This document shows positions 10,491-24,500 of a DNA stretch of 64,000 bases, in pieces. The translations under genes and the position numbers were made by a program. Numbering within the stretch: the stretch's first letter is position 1; the number at the start of each line of letters is the position of its first letter. Below the pieces are notes generated by a model that was given only the letters and a program-made list of their open reading frames with translations, made no database searches and was not told the origin of the DNA. Source of the stretch: Xestospongia muta (taxonomy: Eukaryota; Porifera; Demospongiae; Haplosclerida; Petrosiidae); NCBI GenBank assembly GCA_963693285.1, contig OY848922.1, positions 4,142,923 through 4,206,922 on the forward strand, written 5' to 3'.

Positions 10491-13400
10491 TAAAAGTGAC
10501 TTTGTAAATGATTGTGATGACAATGTATCCTACATTACTGTTGATATATAAGACTAACTGATCTGTCATTCTATAGTATGTAGTGTACACAGTCAACACT
10601 TCATTTATTCATTCAGAAAAGATAACCTTTCTTTATTAGCTTTAATTACCTTATACTAAACTCCTCTGTTCATAATATGTAGTGTTTTATTACTGTTAAA
10701 AGTATAAGTTATATCTCATGTACATGTCTATGTATCTTTAATATGTAAGTTTTGTTCAACATGATCATGACATAAACAATTCACTTATCATTGTAGTAAT
10801 ACATAGAGTCAGACCTATACATGTTTCAGAAAGAAGGCTTCATTTTCTATACATATAATCATATCACTAAACAGTACATGGTGTGGTCAGAACACATGCA
10901 TACATTAGTCTGTTTAATAAAACCTCTGTAGCAATCACTGCATCTAATCGTTAAAGTAACATGTGTTGTCATGACAACAATTCCTTTGAATTATATATGC
11001 CTTAGCTTTTCGTGATCAGTTCATTGTCATGTCACTACAAAGAAAGATAAACTGAAATTGCACCTGACTGTATGTAATGAGGAAGATATAGTGAAGGACA
11101 TAACTTACTACACACACCAGTTCAGTCTGAGTACATGTACATATATTATATCAGTATGGTTCTTATAGTGTGTACAGTTGATATAATAAATTAACCACAA
11201 ACACTCTAATGATTATCCTTATAAGGACAAAATGAACAAGTAATATTTCAACTATAAAAACTACTATGTCAATGTATCTATTTATATTACTATTATTAGT
11301 TCATCAATGTATCCTATATATCTTATTCCTTATGACTTCACTCTCTACTTTGTCATCCATTCCATTAAGTAATACATCTACATGTATCTATGAGACCTTC
11401 ATTCATTAATTGATACATTCATTATCTAGTTATACATTAAATACATTAATATGACAAGATGTATGTACAGTAATTCATGTACACATCAAATGAGATAGGA
11501 ATAACTCATATATAGTGCGAGTGGTCACATAGAAAAGTGTGCTCAAGAGATACATTCACATCCAACACAAATCTTGTCCAGACCTTGTATTAGAGGCAGT
11601 CTTATTCATTGAACCATAAATAAACCTTAAACTGATAGTAATCCTAAACATACATATCATAGTTCATGATAACTGTCCTAGTATTAACAAACATTTTGTT
11701 TCAAGTAATCTTAGAACAAATTCATGTCCATAACTGATATCCTGACCACATGTCAGTTTATATAGTAGATACTAACAGATAGTATTAGTAGTAGTGGGAG
11801 TATTATAATTGTGAATAAACATCTATCCATTTATCAATCCATTTATCCATTCATTTGTCCAATCCATCCATCAATCTTCAATAGTTTAAGCTATGAGGCC
11901 ACACCTATATTGTCATGATGACACACATAGTCACACATTTAATGATTAGATTTTAAATTCCACAACTCGTAAGTCAAAGAACACAGTACAGACACTACAA
12001 ACTACTTCAGAGGAAACAGTCCATAGATATGACCACAGCACTAGTACTCATCAATTAAATCCAGTAACTGCAAATATAATTTGTCCTCATAAATAAGTAA
12101 ATCATTGTACACATTCAATTCCTCTTTTTCATACATTTCCTTAAGTTATGCTATACTTAACCTCTCATTTATCAGTCCAACAGTACATTTACATGTAGGT
12201 CACTACATCCATACAGAAATTACATAGTTGTCACAATCATATTACAATCATACAAGGTGTGACAAGCTTGAGACAACCTAGGTTCAGATTTGTGATTAGG
12301 TAGTCACTCACAGTCTACTTTGTCATAAAGTTGTAGTGAATGTTTACTTTATTGTAAACAACCATGTACAGTGATTGTCAATAGTGCTAGCTAGGCCCCT
12401 ATATATAGAATATCAAATTATAATATTATAAAAGTAACTATACCTCAATTGTCTAATTTACTTAGCTTTTTATATTGTGGATGTTATTAAATGAATGAAT
12501 AATTATCACAAGTCAATTCACAATATATAGAAAACATATCGTGTGGTATACTTCTATCATGTCAATTATCAGACCTTGTTTATGTGTATATTATAAACAA
12601 TATGATGAGAGTGTCTTGATCCACATGGTGGGCTCTTACTTTATTTATGACATTGCATACTCAAAGCCTCTTCAGTCACTTCTATTGATGATCCAGTACT
12701 ACGTGTTTGGACTGCAAGACTTACAAAATAATACACCTGTAGTCATAGAGATTATGACAATTCTAAGGAAGATGGACAGTAGTTTATAATTCTAAAGTAA
12801 CTCTGAATTATTATTGTGTACAGTTACTTGCATAATATGTATATGTATTATAACATCACTAAATATTTTGTTTACTTCTCTGAAGTTCTAACTTAGTTTA
12901 TGTATAAGTAGCTTTTCTTAAATTTAAAAAATGACTATTTATACTTACAAGAACTGCAATACAGTTATAAGGTGTAAATATCAGTCTTACAATTATATTA
13001 GGGATAGAGTTTTTAAAGTGTATTGTATGAAACTATTTCAGTATAATTTTATACTCACTTTCAACAGTGTATAAAAGTAATTATATCCAGTATCACTGTG
13101 ATAATTTGCTAGAAGGTATCTGTAACTCACTACTAAAGTATTATCAACTAGTCTAAACAATTATACAGTCAGTATTGATGATAGTGTTGAACAAGTATAT
13201 CACACAGTTATGACTAACTTTAGTAAGTGTTTATGTCAAAACCAATGTGATATACAAGATCACCACATTACATCATCAAGTTCGAAAAGAATTCAGTTCA
13301 CAGGTAGCTTATTCCTCTACCTTGATATGGAAAGAGGTCTCTTCAATGTAAGGAGTACTGAAATGAATTGTTATAGCAAAGATTGACAAGTCATCTGAAT

Positions 13401-13950
13401 TCTAGAGATATTATATAGCTATTATTGTTATTAATACAATTATAAATATTAAGTATGTTAAAGGTAAATCTACATATATTGTTGCACATATTATTAGCTT
13501 ATCCATTATACTTTGCTTAAAAATTCTTTTCATATGAAGTACACTGGTCTCACTAGCCATACCCATTCACTCTTATGAAGTGGAAAGGATTTGTTAGACT
13601 GTAAGTATGCATTTGTTCAGAAAACTACTGAAATTTGGTGGACAATAAGAAGCATTGTATAAGTCATTGAAAAATTAAAAGACAAGGAGTCAAAGACTAA
13701 CCATACTTTGAAAGTCAGAAGCTTAAACACTGAGAGGTTATAATTAGTCCAGTACCACCTCCTGAATGATTCCCATACTTACAGTTGATAATTTATCCAT
13801 GATAATAGACAACACTACCTAAAGTTAATGTTACCTTCACACACTGTATCAGCCTCTTAGGACAGCTTTTAGGGATCAATAATTTGGATAGTAATTGAAA
13901 AATACAAAACTATTAGCATGTCATTACCAATCACTTGAATTAATAATAAA
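10491..13950. other. AT-rich intergenic DNA
   Basis: No gene, RNA or transposon end is recognised. There are low-complexity patches, for example ATCCAT/TTATCC-type repeats near 11,820-11,875. An open frame at 12,541-12,789 has no family resemblance and is probably chance. Confidence 0.5.
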
Positions 13951-13959
13951 ATACCTTCA

Positions 13960-16280
13960 TTGAAAAGTTCTTTGTCTTTCTTGTCATCAAGAGTGAAGAA
14001 AAGCTCTTTCAGTTTAGGCCTATACCTAAGTTCCAATCAAGAATACACAACTGTTCTTTTTTCTAAGTCAGCCAAGTTTCTAATTAGCAAATGGATAGTA
14101 GTCTCTTCATCTAACATGATAATAGTTTAGATTTTCATCCTAAACAGAAAAAAAGAGCCAATTAACACATGTAAATAATCACAGTGTTAAAAGTCTTATT
14201 AATAACTCACTACCTTCCAAATATTCAATGATGTGTATTGCTCAAGGATTTCCATGACTGGAGGTTAAATATCTCTTATCCATTTCCATCTACTAGAAAA
14301 TGTTTTGCTATCAAAGACTGTAGTGTAGCAAGACAACAGTCTCTTCTTTCTTTTATAACACTTCTGTTGTAACATAGCCACATTTCTTGTTAACACAATT
14401 ATCATTATCTAAATCATCAATGTGGTACTTGTGTCATTCCAACATGTTTTGAGGTCTTCCATCATTTTGGAGATGGTTCAATAGTAACAGTAAATGTTTT
14501 AGAAGCAGGTAGAAGATAAAGAAACTATCAGTCACATAAGTTAGCTTTCCAATTACCCTGAGAAATGAACAACTTCATAGCAAGTACAAAATGAAAATTT
14601 GTCACACTTACATAACAATTAGAATTAATTTAACTCTATTTTCTGCATAGGTTTCAATCTCTTTACAAACATACAGTGTTGTACTGATCACTTGAAGGGT
14701 TTCTTGTATGTACCATTATTAATGTAGAGAGATCTTGAATAATCCTTGTTCTAATATCTCACCTGTGGCTAAGACTTCATCTGTCTGGAAAGAGAAAGCA
14801 GAGGGTATCACAAATGTGTGATGTTAATTTGACATGTAGTACTAAAATGACATGCTGTTTGCAAGATCTACAATAGAGATCAAAAGCAATTCAAGGACCA
14901 TACTCCTAATTATCCTAAGTACTCATACTGTACTTTAGTACAGTGTTCTACCTTACAACATATGTATACTTTGAATGTATGTAATACTTTGTATCTCTGT
15001 TATAGCAGAGTGGGAGCTTACCAGAAACTAATTCTTTAGTGGAATATTCATACTTCTCACAATTGTTGTACTGTTTCTCTGACACTGTCAACATAATATG
15101 ACATTGACTTATTAATGAATACATGAGGTAAGTATTGATTCCAAACACTGTAAAATATGTTCTTAGAATACTGTATTTGCTAGTTGTTAGGTACATAATA
15201 TGGTTATTAAGTACATACTGTTTGTTAAGCGCACACATTTATCTTGGTCAGAATCTTTTTTTTAATAAATGATTAATGAATTATTAATAAGCAATATGCA
15301 TGACCAATAATAAATCCATCTTTCATCACAGATATAGCAAAATGGTTGTGTTCATTTGCTTACTCTTTCACTAATAGAAAAACTTCTTCAATTGAAGGCG
15401 TCCATACTTTTTTGTAAATTTGACTACCTCGAATTACACTGTCAAATGAGAACTCAGTAGAAACACCAGCCATATCTTCCACGTGTTCAAGTGAGAACCA
15501 CACTCAGAAAAGTGACACCACCTGCAAAGGCTATTTGACAAGCACATATCCTTATTTAGTATATATTTTCTTCTTGTGGAGATACAGGTGCATGTGCTTA
15601 ATAACTAGCAAATATGATAAAGTCTGTAATTTGTTGTCTCAGTAGATTGTACAGTGTTCACAATATACAGCTTGCTTACATGTACTTGAGAGTAAAAGTT
15701 GAAAATCCATACAATTGTATAGAGGTATTCTGCCTACAAAATATATGAGTAATCCCTAAATCCCTCAGCATAATATTGAATACAAACAGACTTTGATACC
15801 TCTTCATGACTAAACATATTAACAGGCTGTTGTTCTATATCAATAATAATAACACAGCAATTGTCTCATGTTTGTTAATAAACCTTGTTTCTATTCCATC
15901 CTGTTTGTAGTTGTCTCTGATAGTGTCCTGGAGGTAAATACCTTCTAACCCATGAACTAATAGAACAATTTTTGGCAAATCTAGTAAGACAAAGACTTTA
16001 TTGATTCTGTTTTGATTGTTTCACTGTACCATTACTTCATTATGACTGACAGTACTTGCTACCTTATTTTGTTCTCTAGGAACATACCTCATACCTGTTG
16101 TCACTTCTTCAATGTTAATATTGGGCTATAGTTATCACATGACTATGAGGTCAAATTTAGCTTTACACAATTCAGTCATGTCACATCTAACATTATGAAG
16201 GTACTTTTTAATTAAGTTTATGTAGCACATTACTTTACACCCACAACTATTACTGTTAAAATTATTTGGATTTTACCTCT
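13960..16280 (-). pseudogene. Caspase-like gene fragments, copy X1b
   Basis: Minus-strand exon-like pieces recur in the same order in the other copies. A piece near 16,000-15,850 reads INKVFVLLDLPKIVLLVHG, then DTIRDNYKQDGIETRF. A piece near 15,760-15,690 has the form YLYTIVWIFNFYSQVH. A piece near 15,100-15,000 reads EKQYNNCEKYEYSTKELVSG. Downstream pieces at about 14,120-13,970 (DEETTIHLLIRNLADLEKRT, KLKELFFTLDDKKDKELF) have no clear family. The first three resemble, in order, the caspase p20 end, the p10 GSWF strand and the p10 C-terminus. This copy lacks the active-site Cys motif QACRG and contains stops. The caspase assignment is tentative. Confidence 0.4.
15185..15300 (+). repeat. Solo pogo-like terminus
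   Basis: TACTGTTTGTTAAGCGCACA and the bases that follow (to TTGGTCAGAA) match the reverse complement of the pogo-like element end at about 1455-1502. A second TIR was not found nearby, so this is a fragment or a MITE end. Confidence 0.6.
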
Positions 16281-16334
16281 TTTTGTGATAAGGTCTTTCT
16301 ATCCACAACTATTTTATTATAGTTATAATTGTCC

Positions 16335-16900
16335 ATCATCATTAGATTATACACTAACTGTGATTATATTAATACATTGTATTACATGTTACTAGAGATA
16401 CAGCTCAATAAGAGCAGATAGAGAGACTACTGAAATGTAACTTACATAGTCTATTTACAAGAACATGTTATGATGTCATCATGATATACTATGTCTTGTT
16501 TGTCCATCAGGTCAGATTAAATACTCCCATCTGACAACTCCATGTTGTTCTATTGTCATAACTCCAAATGATCATTTACAATTTGGATGGATATGGTTGT
16601 CAGTTAAATGATCTTATTATGTCACCATCTTATGGTCAAGTTATAAATGGTCAAGATAAACCTATAAAGTTGTGAAAGTGGCAAGAGCTATTAAAATAGG
16701 TGTCCCATGTCCATGATATTCTGTACTTACTAACTACTTGTAAAGATGACAGTTATGACAATACTGTCTTCATATGTTGCCATAGGAACTTCAAAAGGAC
16801 AAGTAAATATAGTAAGTAAGCTAGGTACCCAAACTCCACCCACTTATAATACTGATTATAACTCATCACTATTGCAGGTTACATAATTAGTATAGACCTC
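16335..16900 (+). repeat. Duplicated segment, copy 2
   Basis: Collinear with 9,940-10,490, diverged by substitutions and small indels. The exon-like reading of copy 1 is interrupted here, supporting a pseudogene. It lies between the two caspase-like copies X1b and X1a. Confidence 0.4.
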
Positions 16901-16949
16901 TTGAGTGCTAAATATTTTCATACATAAACTGTATTGTATCTAATATGTT

Positions 16950-18240
16950 AGACCCACCCATATAGGTGGAGTTTAAGCTGTTGGCCATTTTGGAGTTCTT
17001 ATGGCTATTGGAGGTTCACGCTCAAGTTATATTTCAATGCTTTCTGGGGCCAATAGGACACAATATATTGAAAAAGTGGAATACTGACTGTATAGTGTTT
17101 TATATGTTCTATGTAATTTGTTGTCTCAGTAGCTCATATGGTGTTCATAATGTACATCTTGCTTATATATACCTGAGAGCAAAAGTTGAAAATCCTTACT
17201 CTTGTATACAGATATTCTGTGTACAAAATATATGAGTAATCTCTTCATATTTTTTTCTGTACCTCGGCATTATTTTGAATACAAGAAACAGAATCTGATA
17301 CCTTATCATGACTAAACACATTAGCAGGTTGTATCCTTTGTTTCCATATTTTCTATATCAATACTAACGTAGCAATTGTGTCATGTTTGTTAACAAACCT
17401 TGTTTGTATTCCATCCTTTATGTAGTTGTCTTTGATAGGGTCTAGGAGATAAATACCATTCAAGACGTGAACAAATAGAAACAATTTCTGGTAAATCTAG
17501 TAAGACAAAGAGTTTATTGATTCTGTTTTGACTTTTTCACTGTACCATATGCATTACTCCATGACGACTGAAAGTACTCGCTACCTTATTTGTTTCTTTG
17601 GAAAATACCTCATACCTGTTGTCAGTTCTCCAATGTTCATATTCAGTAGTAGTTGTCATATGACTATGAGATCGAATTCATCTTTACAAAATTCAGTCAC
17701 ATCATTTTTAATATTATCTATCAAGGTATTTTTGACTGAAGTTTATATAGCACATTCCTTTATACCAACAACCATTATTATAAAAGTTGGCATGAATAAT
17801 CTTGTTAATCTGTCTTCATCTCTCTTTTTATTTGTTTCATTTATCTCATGTGGACTAGTATTTGTAGCAATAATAACAAGATCTATATCAAAGCAGTCAA
17901 GATTAATTTTATTTAGATGATACTGAGAATTCATCATCTTCAAATTCTTTTAAGTGACTTGATTCTTCCATTGCATCATCACTCTCCTTCTTGTCATTTT
18001 TGGTATTAGTTTCTTTTTTAAATTTTATTATTTACAATATAATTGAAACAATACTCCTCTCTATTCCTTCTTTCACCTACTAGGATTTTGTTGTTTTCAA
18101 AGTATTCATCAAATAAATTTAAATGCCTATCTTGGTCATGCTTTGTACTTAGGAAGAATAAGTACACTATTCCATCTTTATCAGATAGGTGGCACGTGAC
18201 AGTAACAAGATCTATCATTGATAAATTTAAACAGCTTATT
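16950..18240 (-). pseudogene. Caspase-like gene fragments, copy X1a
   Basis: This is the most upstream copy on the minus strand. The N-terminal piece 18,218-18,018 reads LSDKDGIVYLFFLS and KHDQDRHLNLFDEYFENNKI, also found in copy X3. It is followed by IIATNTSPHEINETNKK and GIKECAI near 17,900-17,745, and by NDVTEFCKDEFDLIVI near 17,720-17,660. Then come DPIKDNYIKDGIQTRF near 17,460-17,400 and YLYTRVRIFNFCSQVY near 17,210-17,165. Frame changes and stops separate them. The order fits the caspase-like reading proposed for the family, with no intact catalytic residues here. Confidence 0.4.
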
Positions 18241-18544
18241 AGTTAAAGGTTAGAGTTTACTAAATAAAACATATTGACTTTAAATGACAGTACTAATAAA
18301 CAGAAATCAATGATCTACAATAAATTATTCATTATTACTGTTGTGCTCTTATTATCCTTCAACTTTGCCTGTAATTTATGAGATTCAGATAAATTGGTAG
18401 TCTGACTAATAGCAACTGAGTTACTCCAACATACACATCAGACATCTGATCTCAAGTTGATAATGATATGGGGAGCAAACCTTTTCAAAATTCAGTTGTA
18501 TATGTGTTATGAGGATGCTGACAACATAACCATTAATTTATTAA

Positions 18545-18660
18545 TTTTTGTACTAATTCACAATGTCTACCTTCACTTCCGTACTCATCAACTGGTTCAC
18601 TAAATGGAATTTTTAAATCCGTGAAGAAGAGGAAAGCAGTCCGACAAATCTATTATATAT
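18545..18660 (-). other. Possible isolated exon
   Basis: On the minus strand, a TAG acceptor is followed by an open stretch reading ICRTAFLFFTDLKIPF then SEPVDEYGSE and a GTAGAC donor. It may be an upstream exon of the caspase-like copy X1a. No family is recognised. Confidence 0.25.
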
Positions 18661-18699
18661 ATTTTATTAGTGGTCTATTAAAATCAATGCTTACATTAC

Positions 18700-21264
18700 C
18701 TTAATACATTCATGTATTAAATGTGTATTTTGCTCCATCATTTAACTAATAAATATCCTCTGTGTTGATTCATTACAGACATAGATGTTGGCCAAAGCAT
18801 TGAATATCCAATATTTGATATTGACTCTTAGTAGACTCATAATGGTTTAATGAAAATGGACGGCTACACAGACCACTTCTATAGGAACCACACCCATATT
18901 CAGTCTCAAAGAAGTAAGTAAATTTTTTCTTCTTTAGTTCTGTTTACTGCTTTATAAAGTAGTATAACCTTGAATGATAAAATGACAATTGAATAAATGG
19001 CCTACAATAGTAATAGATTGACTAATTGTTTGTACTACAGTTCAACATATTTATAAACAATGAGTGCAATAATTATGGTATGACTGAATATTTAATTTCA
19101 TTGTGCTCACTTTCAGCATTCTCTAATTACTCTCTCACACTAATAGCTCTCACTGTATCACTCTCTAAAATTGTGCTGTAGTGTTTCATATCTATACAAG
19201 TTTATGAATTGTACAATATGTGTCTGTTTTATCTTGTATATTATTACTGGTGCTTCATTTAGATCTATGGGATGCTGCTTAATTTTTCCTACAAAGAGGT
19301 ATGACTATGTTTTATTAGGTAGGTTCTTTTTTCTGTAGTCTCTTCAGTAGCACAACAATACCACAGATGATATTCAGAGAGGTCTACTTTGTCACCTTCA
19401 AAATATTATATTTGATTATTAAATTGTTAGTAAAATCAAAGGTGGTAATAAACCATCTAACATATTAGAGCTCGAGTAATTGTTATCTTCATTGAAGAAA
19501 AATTCTTTTTTAAGAAGTATTATTTAAAAAAAAAAGATTTTTTTATGTTTGGTCTCTTGGACGAATCGTTCTGCTAATAATTAGGTTGTTAAAAAGCTAG
19601 TGGTGTGTACTTCATCGAAGTCTAGATTAGGAAAGATAATGACAACAGGAATTTTTATCACGTAGCAATGTGTGTTAATAGTGTAGTGTATTGAGGCAAT
19701 GTATGACGTCATTGGCCTCAGAACAAGGTAAACAATTATATTATTAGAAAACATGGCCAAAAATTGTTTCGTAGACGAAGATCTCTTGGCAAAATTTAAC
19801 AACTTTTATTGCCTGCAGTATAAACTAAACTAAACTAAACCTGGTATAACTATTTTTGACTGGTATCCCGTGTAACTTAGCAGTATTAACAACATTTTAA
19901 TAAAATTGGTATAGTAACATAATAACTAAATGTGTTGACAGTAGAACTTCTGATTACTAACATTGTCTTTACCTTACTTCCATAGTGTCTGCAGTATTAC
20001 AGATACCTATAACAATGTTTATGTAAATGAAATAACATACAATGGCTAGCAAGATTTCATGCAAGATTTGATTAGATCTGTTTAGAAGATATACCTATGA
20101 GAAAGATGTGACTATCATGTTATTTGTTCACTAAGTCAACAGTTTCCTGTGTTGGGTACTCCTATAAAAAGTTGATAAATAAATACAATTAATAGAATAT
20201 AGAAGATAATTTTATATTATTATTATCATATTTAATGTTTGAGGAGTGGCAGAGACCATTTGTGGTAGCTGAAAGGAGTCATTTACCAAAAAATGAAGTT
20301 AATATTTTAGCAACATACATAGGCTTAAATGGAAGTTGCATATAAAATATTACAATTAAAAACAAAAACGAAAGCTCCAATTGGCTAAAATATATCATTG
20401 TCTAAAAGTAAGAATGTACTGCTTTCAAAGAGAAAAGTTAATGTATTGAAAATGATTGTGAACAGAAATAACTATTTATAATGAACATAGCACATGGTAA
20501 ATTCTACATATAAAACGATTAAATTTTTACAAAAAAGGGACAGATACATCATTAAATGAATTATCTAAGTGATAACCAAATCAAATATTGTATAATTTTA
20601 TTGAGATGTACATGTTGCTGGAATATTGTAAAATAACTTGCTTTTGGACAATGGTATCAGCAAAGATGAAGTGTTCAAACGTTTATGAAGCAATATGGCT
20701 AAAATCAGGATATTCTAAGGATGACATTTTACTTTAGTTTGCTACTTTATTTACAGTTGTTTCCTGTTTCTCATTTTTGAAGCAGAGACTCATGTTAGGC
20801 ACTTTTTCATGACTCCAGACATATATGGTTATATGGTTTACTAGATACTAGTCCCAATTGATATACTCATCTTCACTAGTACCCATCAATGTTTATAACT
20901 AGAATCGTCATTTCTTTCAAAGGGATATAACAGTATCCATACTTTATTATTTTTGTTCCATAAAATGTTTAGGATTATATAGCTAATTGAGGAGTTTGAA
21001 CAGTATGACAATCTTCACAATCATAGTCAGTGTATTTGTTCCTTACAAAAATAGTTGTTGTTGGGTTAACATTCAGGTTATTACACAAAGTTAACACAAT
21101 CAATAATCATTATATGAAAAAACTATGAGTAAAGACTTTGAAACAATTATGTAGAACAAAGTGTAAACATTCTTGTTTTAATCAAAAAAATACATTTCAA
21201 AAACTACTATGAAAATAAAATAATCAGCAACTAGTTTATGCACAATGACAAGTTGTAATATAAC
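18700..21264. other. AT-rich intergenic DNA
   Basis: Nothing convincing is coded. There is a short CTAAA-type tandem (about 19,826-19,842) and A-rich tracts. This region contains the 3' flank of gene B. Confidence 0.5.
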
Positions 21265-21545
21265 TCATTCACTAGTCTTGGAAAGACACATATCCAGAAT
21301 AGATTTTGCTATAGACGGCTCAAGAACTGGAGGTAAATCCACTGCTGTTATTATAGTAGACCAAGTAACTTCAGTAGGTCGTTTGTCTAGCCAAACCTGG
21401 ATGACATCTGCAAGTCTGTCAGCATTACGATTCCTTTGGTCCAGTATATTCTCCAGATCTCCATGGCTAATTTTCAAGGCATGTCCTATCTGTCTCCATT
21501 TATATTCAATGGGTGATAGTAAACGAATAAGATCCAATTTGTTTT
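21265..21545 (-). other. Death domain exon of gene B
   Basis: The last exon (94 codons with stop) is a whole Death domain. It begins ENKLDLIRLLSPIEYKW, has the typical W-x-x-x-G core, then W-L-D-K and TEVTWSTIITAV, and ends LSKTSE before TGA. Death domains mediate homotypic assembly in apoptosis and NF-kB type signalling. Confidence 0.85.
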
Positions 21546-24500
21546 CTATAAGCACAATGAAATGAATGAAAATGTTGCATAATAAATAAGTATATGAAGA
21601 GAAACATGCGGGAAGTGCTGTATGCATTTTTTATCAATACAAAGACTTACCAATGTTAATAGGAATAGACACATTTTTCTCATGTTTAACAAGTATACCA
21701 CTATCAGTAATGTCTGTGATAAAAAATAGTCAAGATGATGTAAGTATCATTACAGCCACATAATATAATTACCTAAATTCGTTCGTTTTTGTCTAGCCTC
21801 TAAATGATCTTTATTCATCAGCTCTTTGTCTAGTTAAAAAAGTTGACTTTTAAAAACAGTCATTAATCAAAAAATGCTGAATTATATGCAATAAATAAAT
21901 GTTAATAATAAGTATAATGTACATATCTTAAAGGACTTTAAATCTTACCAATAGTTATTGAAATGTCAGCTGTACTTTCATGTTCAGTATTTAGAGGAGC
22001 AACACAAGCATCTACAAAGAAATATAAGTAGTAATGTAATAATACACCAGGACCTTCATCTTGTACATCATTATTTGTAAAATGTAGGGATAGTATTTCT
22101 TACCTAATTCATTAGTATCTGAATCTGAATTGTCTCTGTTTATTGTCTCATAGTCTATTATCAACAATATTTACTAACTATATTAAATTAGCATATGATC
22201 ACTAACCTACTCCTTCCATCCAGACTTTACATCTGTCATTTAGCTCAACTGGTGGTAAATCTTGTATTGTACAAGATACTTTAGCTATATTCTTCTTGTT
22301 AATAGTAACTGCAGCCAGATGAATATCTTGCTGGATCTGATGTTGTTGATTACAAAGGAAGGCAAAATTACATTTCAAAGCTGATTGATGATAAGCAAGA
22401 GGTTCAGCACAAGAGGCAATGGCTGTAGTAACAACAGATCGCAAAGCAGAGCACTCTTCATTGTCTCCTGTCCAATAGATCTCCATCCATAACATTGTAT
22501 CAACAAGAAGTAATGAACCATGGGGCTCTTTTGATTGTAACTTAACAGCAAAACGAAGCTGTATAGGAAACTGTAGAGTTAGACATTCGAGAGTAAATAG
22601 TGGGGGGACTTTTCTGTTGAGTAATGCGACTACAGCAGCAGGAAATAAACCCTAAATTAATTATTGTTAGTATATATGTTAAAAATGTAACTTTTACCTG
22701 AGGTACAACTTCACACTGAAATGTTAAAACCAATGGCTCACACGTAACAGCAAATTTTCTCTTGTCATTTTCAGTCAACTCCTTAGGTGACAAAGCACTA
22801 GGAATGAAGTAATATACTTTGTCATCACGTTGTACTTCTGCTACAATACATAAATCATTTAGTAGACGTAATAAGTCGGTCTTTTCAAAGAGACCTGGAG
22901 CAAACGGAATAGAAACGAGGTCTAACAAATCTTCAGTAAACAAGCCTTCTTGTCGCAGTCTACGATGAGCATCTGGAGCCATAATCTTTCCCTTTCCTAA
23001 CAACTTTTCAGGAAAGTCAACAAATGATATTCGGATGATAGAAGATAGGGCATCTAGGAAGTACTGAGGATTTGTGAAAATAAGTTGCGAATATGTCTTG
23101 AAATGAAGAAAAACAGACAATGATCTGAAAAAGGAGACAGCAGTTGATAGTTGAGCCTTGTTCATTCCCAATTTATCTCCAATTTCTTCATAATGGCCTT
23201 GTGATACAATACCGTGGACTTCTTTGTCTCCTTCTTCTTTGATATTAGACTCAAAGACATACCAACGAATAGGAACTGCCTTCCTAATAACTGCTTTCTT
23301 ATGCCCGGTAACGTATGTTCTAATACGTGATGACAGCTCTTCTCGATTTTTCAAGCACATGTTGTTGACTGAGAAGATAAGCTCTTGCTTAGCTTCATTA
23401 TAGAATATCAGCTGATCTTTATATTGTTGTAGAGCTGATATAAGCTTGGCATTCTTTTTCTTTAGTGATTCAAAAAACATTTTTCCCAAACCTTTCATTT
23501 TGTCTTCATAGGTACCAACAATAATGAAAGTAGGCAATGACTCATCATCATCTCCATCAATGACTGCAAGCTTAGTTGATGAGATAGAACGGACATATGT
23601 AGTAATGAGCTGGAGATTGGTCATTCTGAGCTCCTTTGGTTGGGTTAGTGGCTTACCATCAATTGAATATTGAAAGATTGGCTTGCTGGAGAGTCTATCG
23701 GTCAATTTGTGTACAATTACAACTACTGTATTGCCACGTACAAATGCTCTAGAGACATCAGCAAACTGTGGTTGACCACCACTATCAAGCACATATATCC
23801 AGGTTGATTCAGAGAGTTGTTGAGATTTTGAACCTCTCATAGCACTAAATATATCCTTAGAAAGTTCTAAAGTTCTTTTCTTCTTAGTAGTTGTGTCAAC
23901 AGCAACATCATTGCTTTGGGTGTTGAAAGACACAGATATATCTAGCTGTTGCTGTTTAGAACTATTATTTGTTATAACAGCACTGCTGTTTTTAGTGGCT
24001 GATGGTTCTTGTTGATTTTTCAAAGCATTTGCATCTTTTACTTTTGGTTCTTCATTGGCTTCTAAGGAAAACGTGTTTTGTGCATTCTTGCTATGTATAT
24101 CTGACAAAACTGAACTTTCAGCAATGCTAAATGGTGACTTCTGACTTTTAGACTCTCCAGAAACTTTTGACTGTGCTGCTTGACTGGAGAAAGCTTCTGT
24201 TATGCTCATATTATCTGCGATTTTAGATGATCTTTCTTGATTGTTGGAGTTGTTAGACTCAAGTGAAGGAATTGCTGTAGTATTCAAACTTGCTTGGATA
24301 CGAATATCTTCTGCTAACATTTCCATGAGCTCTTTCGTATTAATCATTTCCCAGCTTTTGGCACCATCAAGTCTAGCTACTCCCTCAACAGCTCTAATTG
24401 GTCTATCAGCGATAGCTGTGCTGTGATGATGATGAGGGGGTTTCCAATTAAAAAGAAGATGCTTGAAGGAAGTCTTTCCAACTGCAGGAGGACCAGCCAA

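Noticed and set aside
12541..12789. 82-codon plus-strand open frame
   Set aside because: No family resemblance, no splice signals in context and no conserved copy; plausible by chance in AT-rich DNA.
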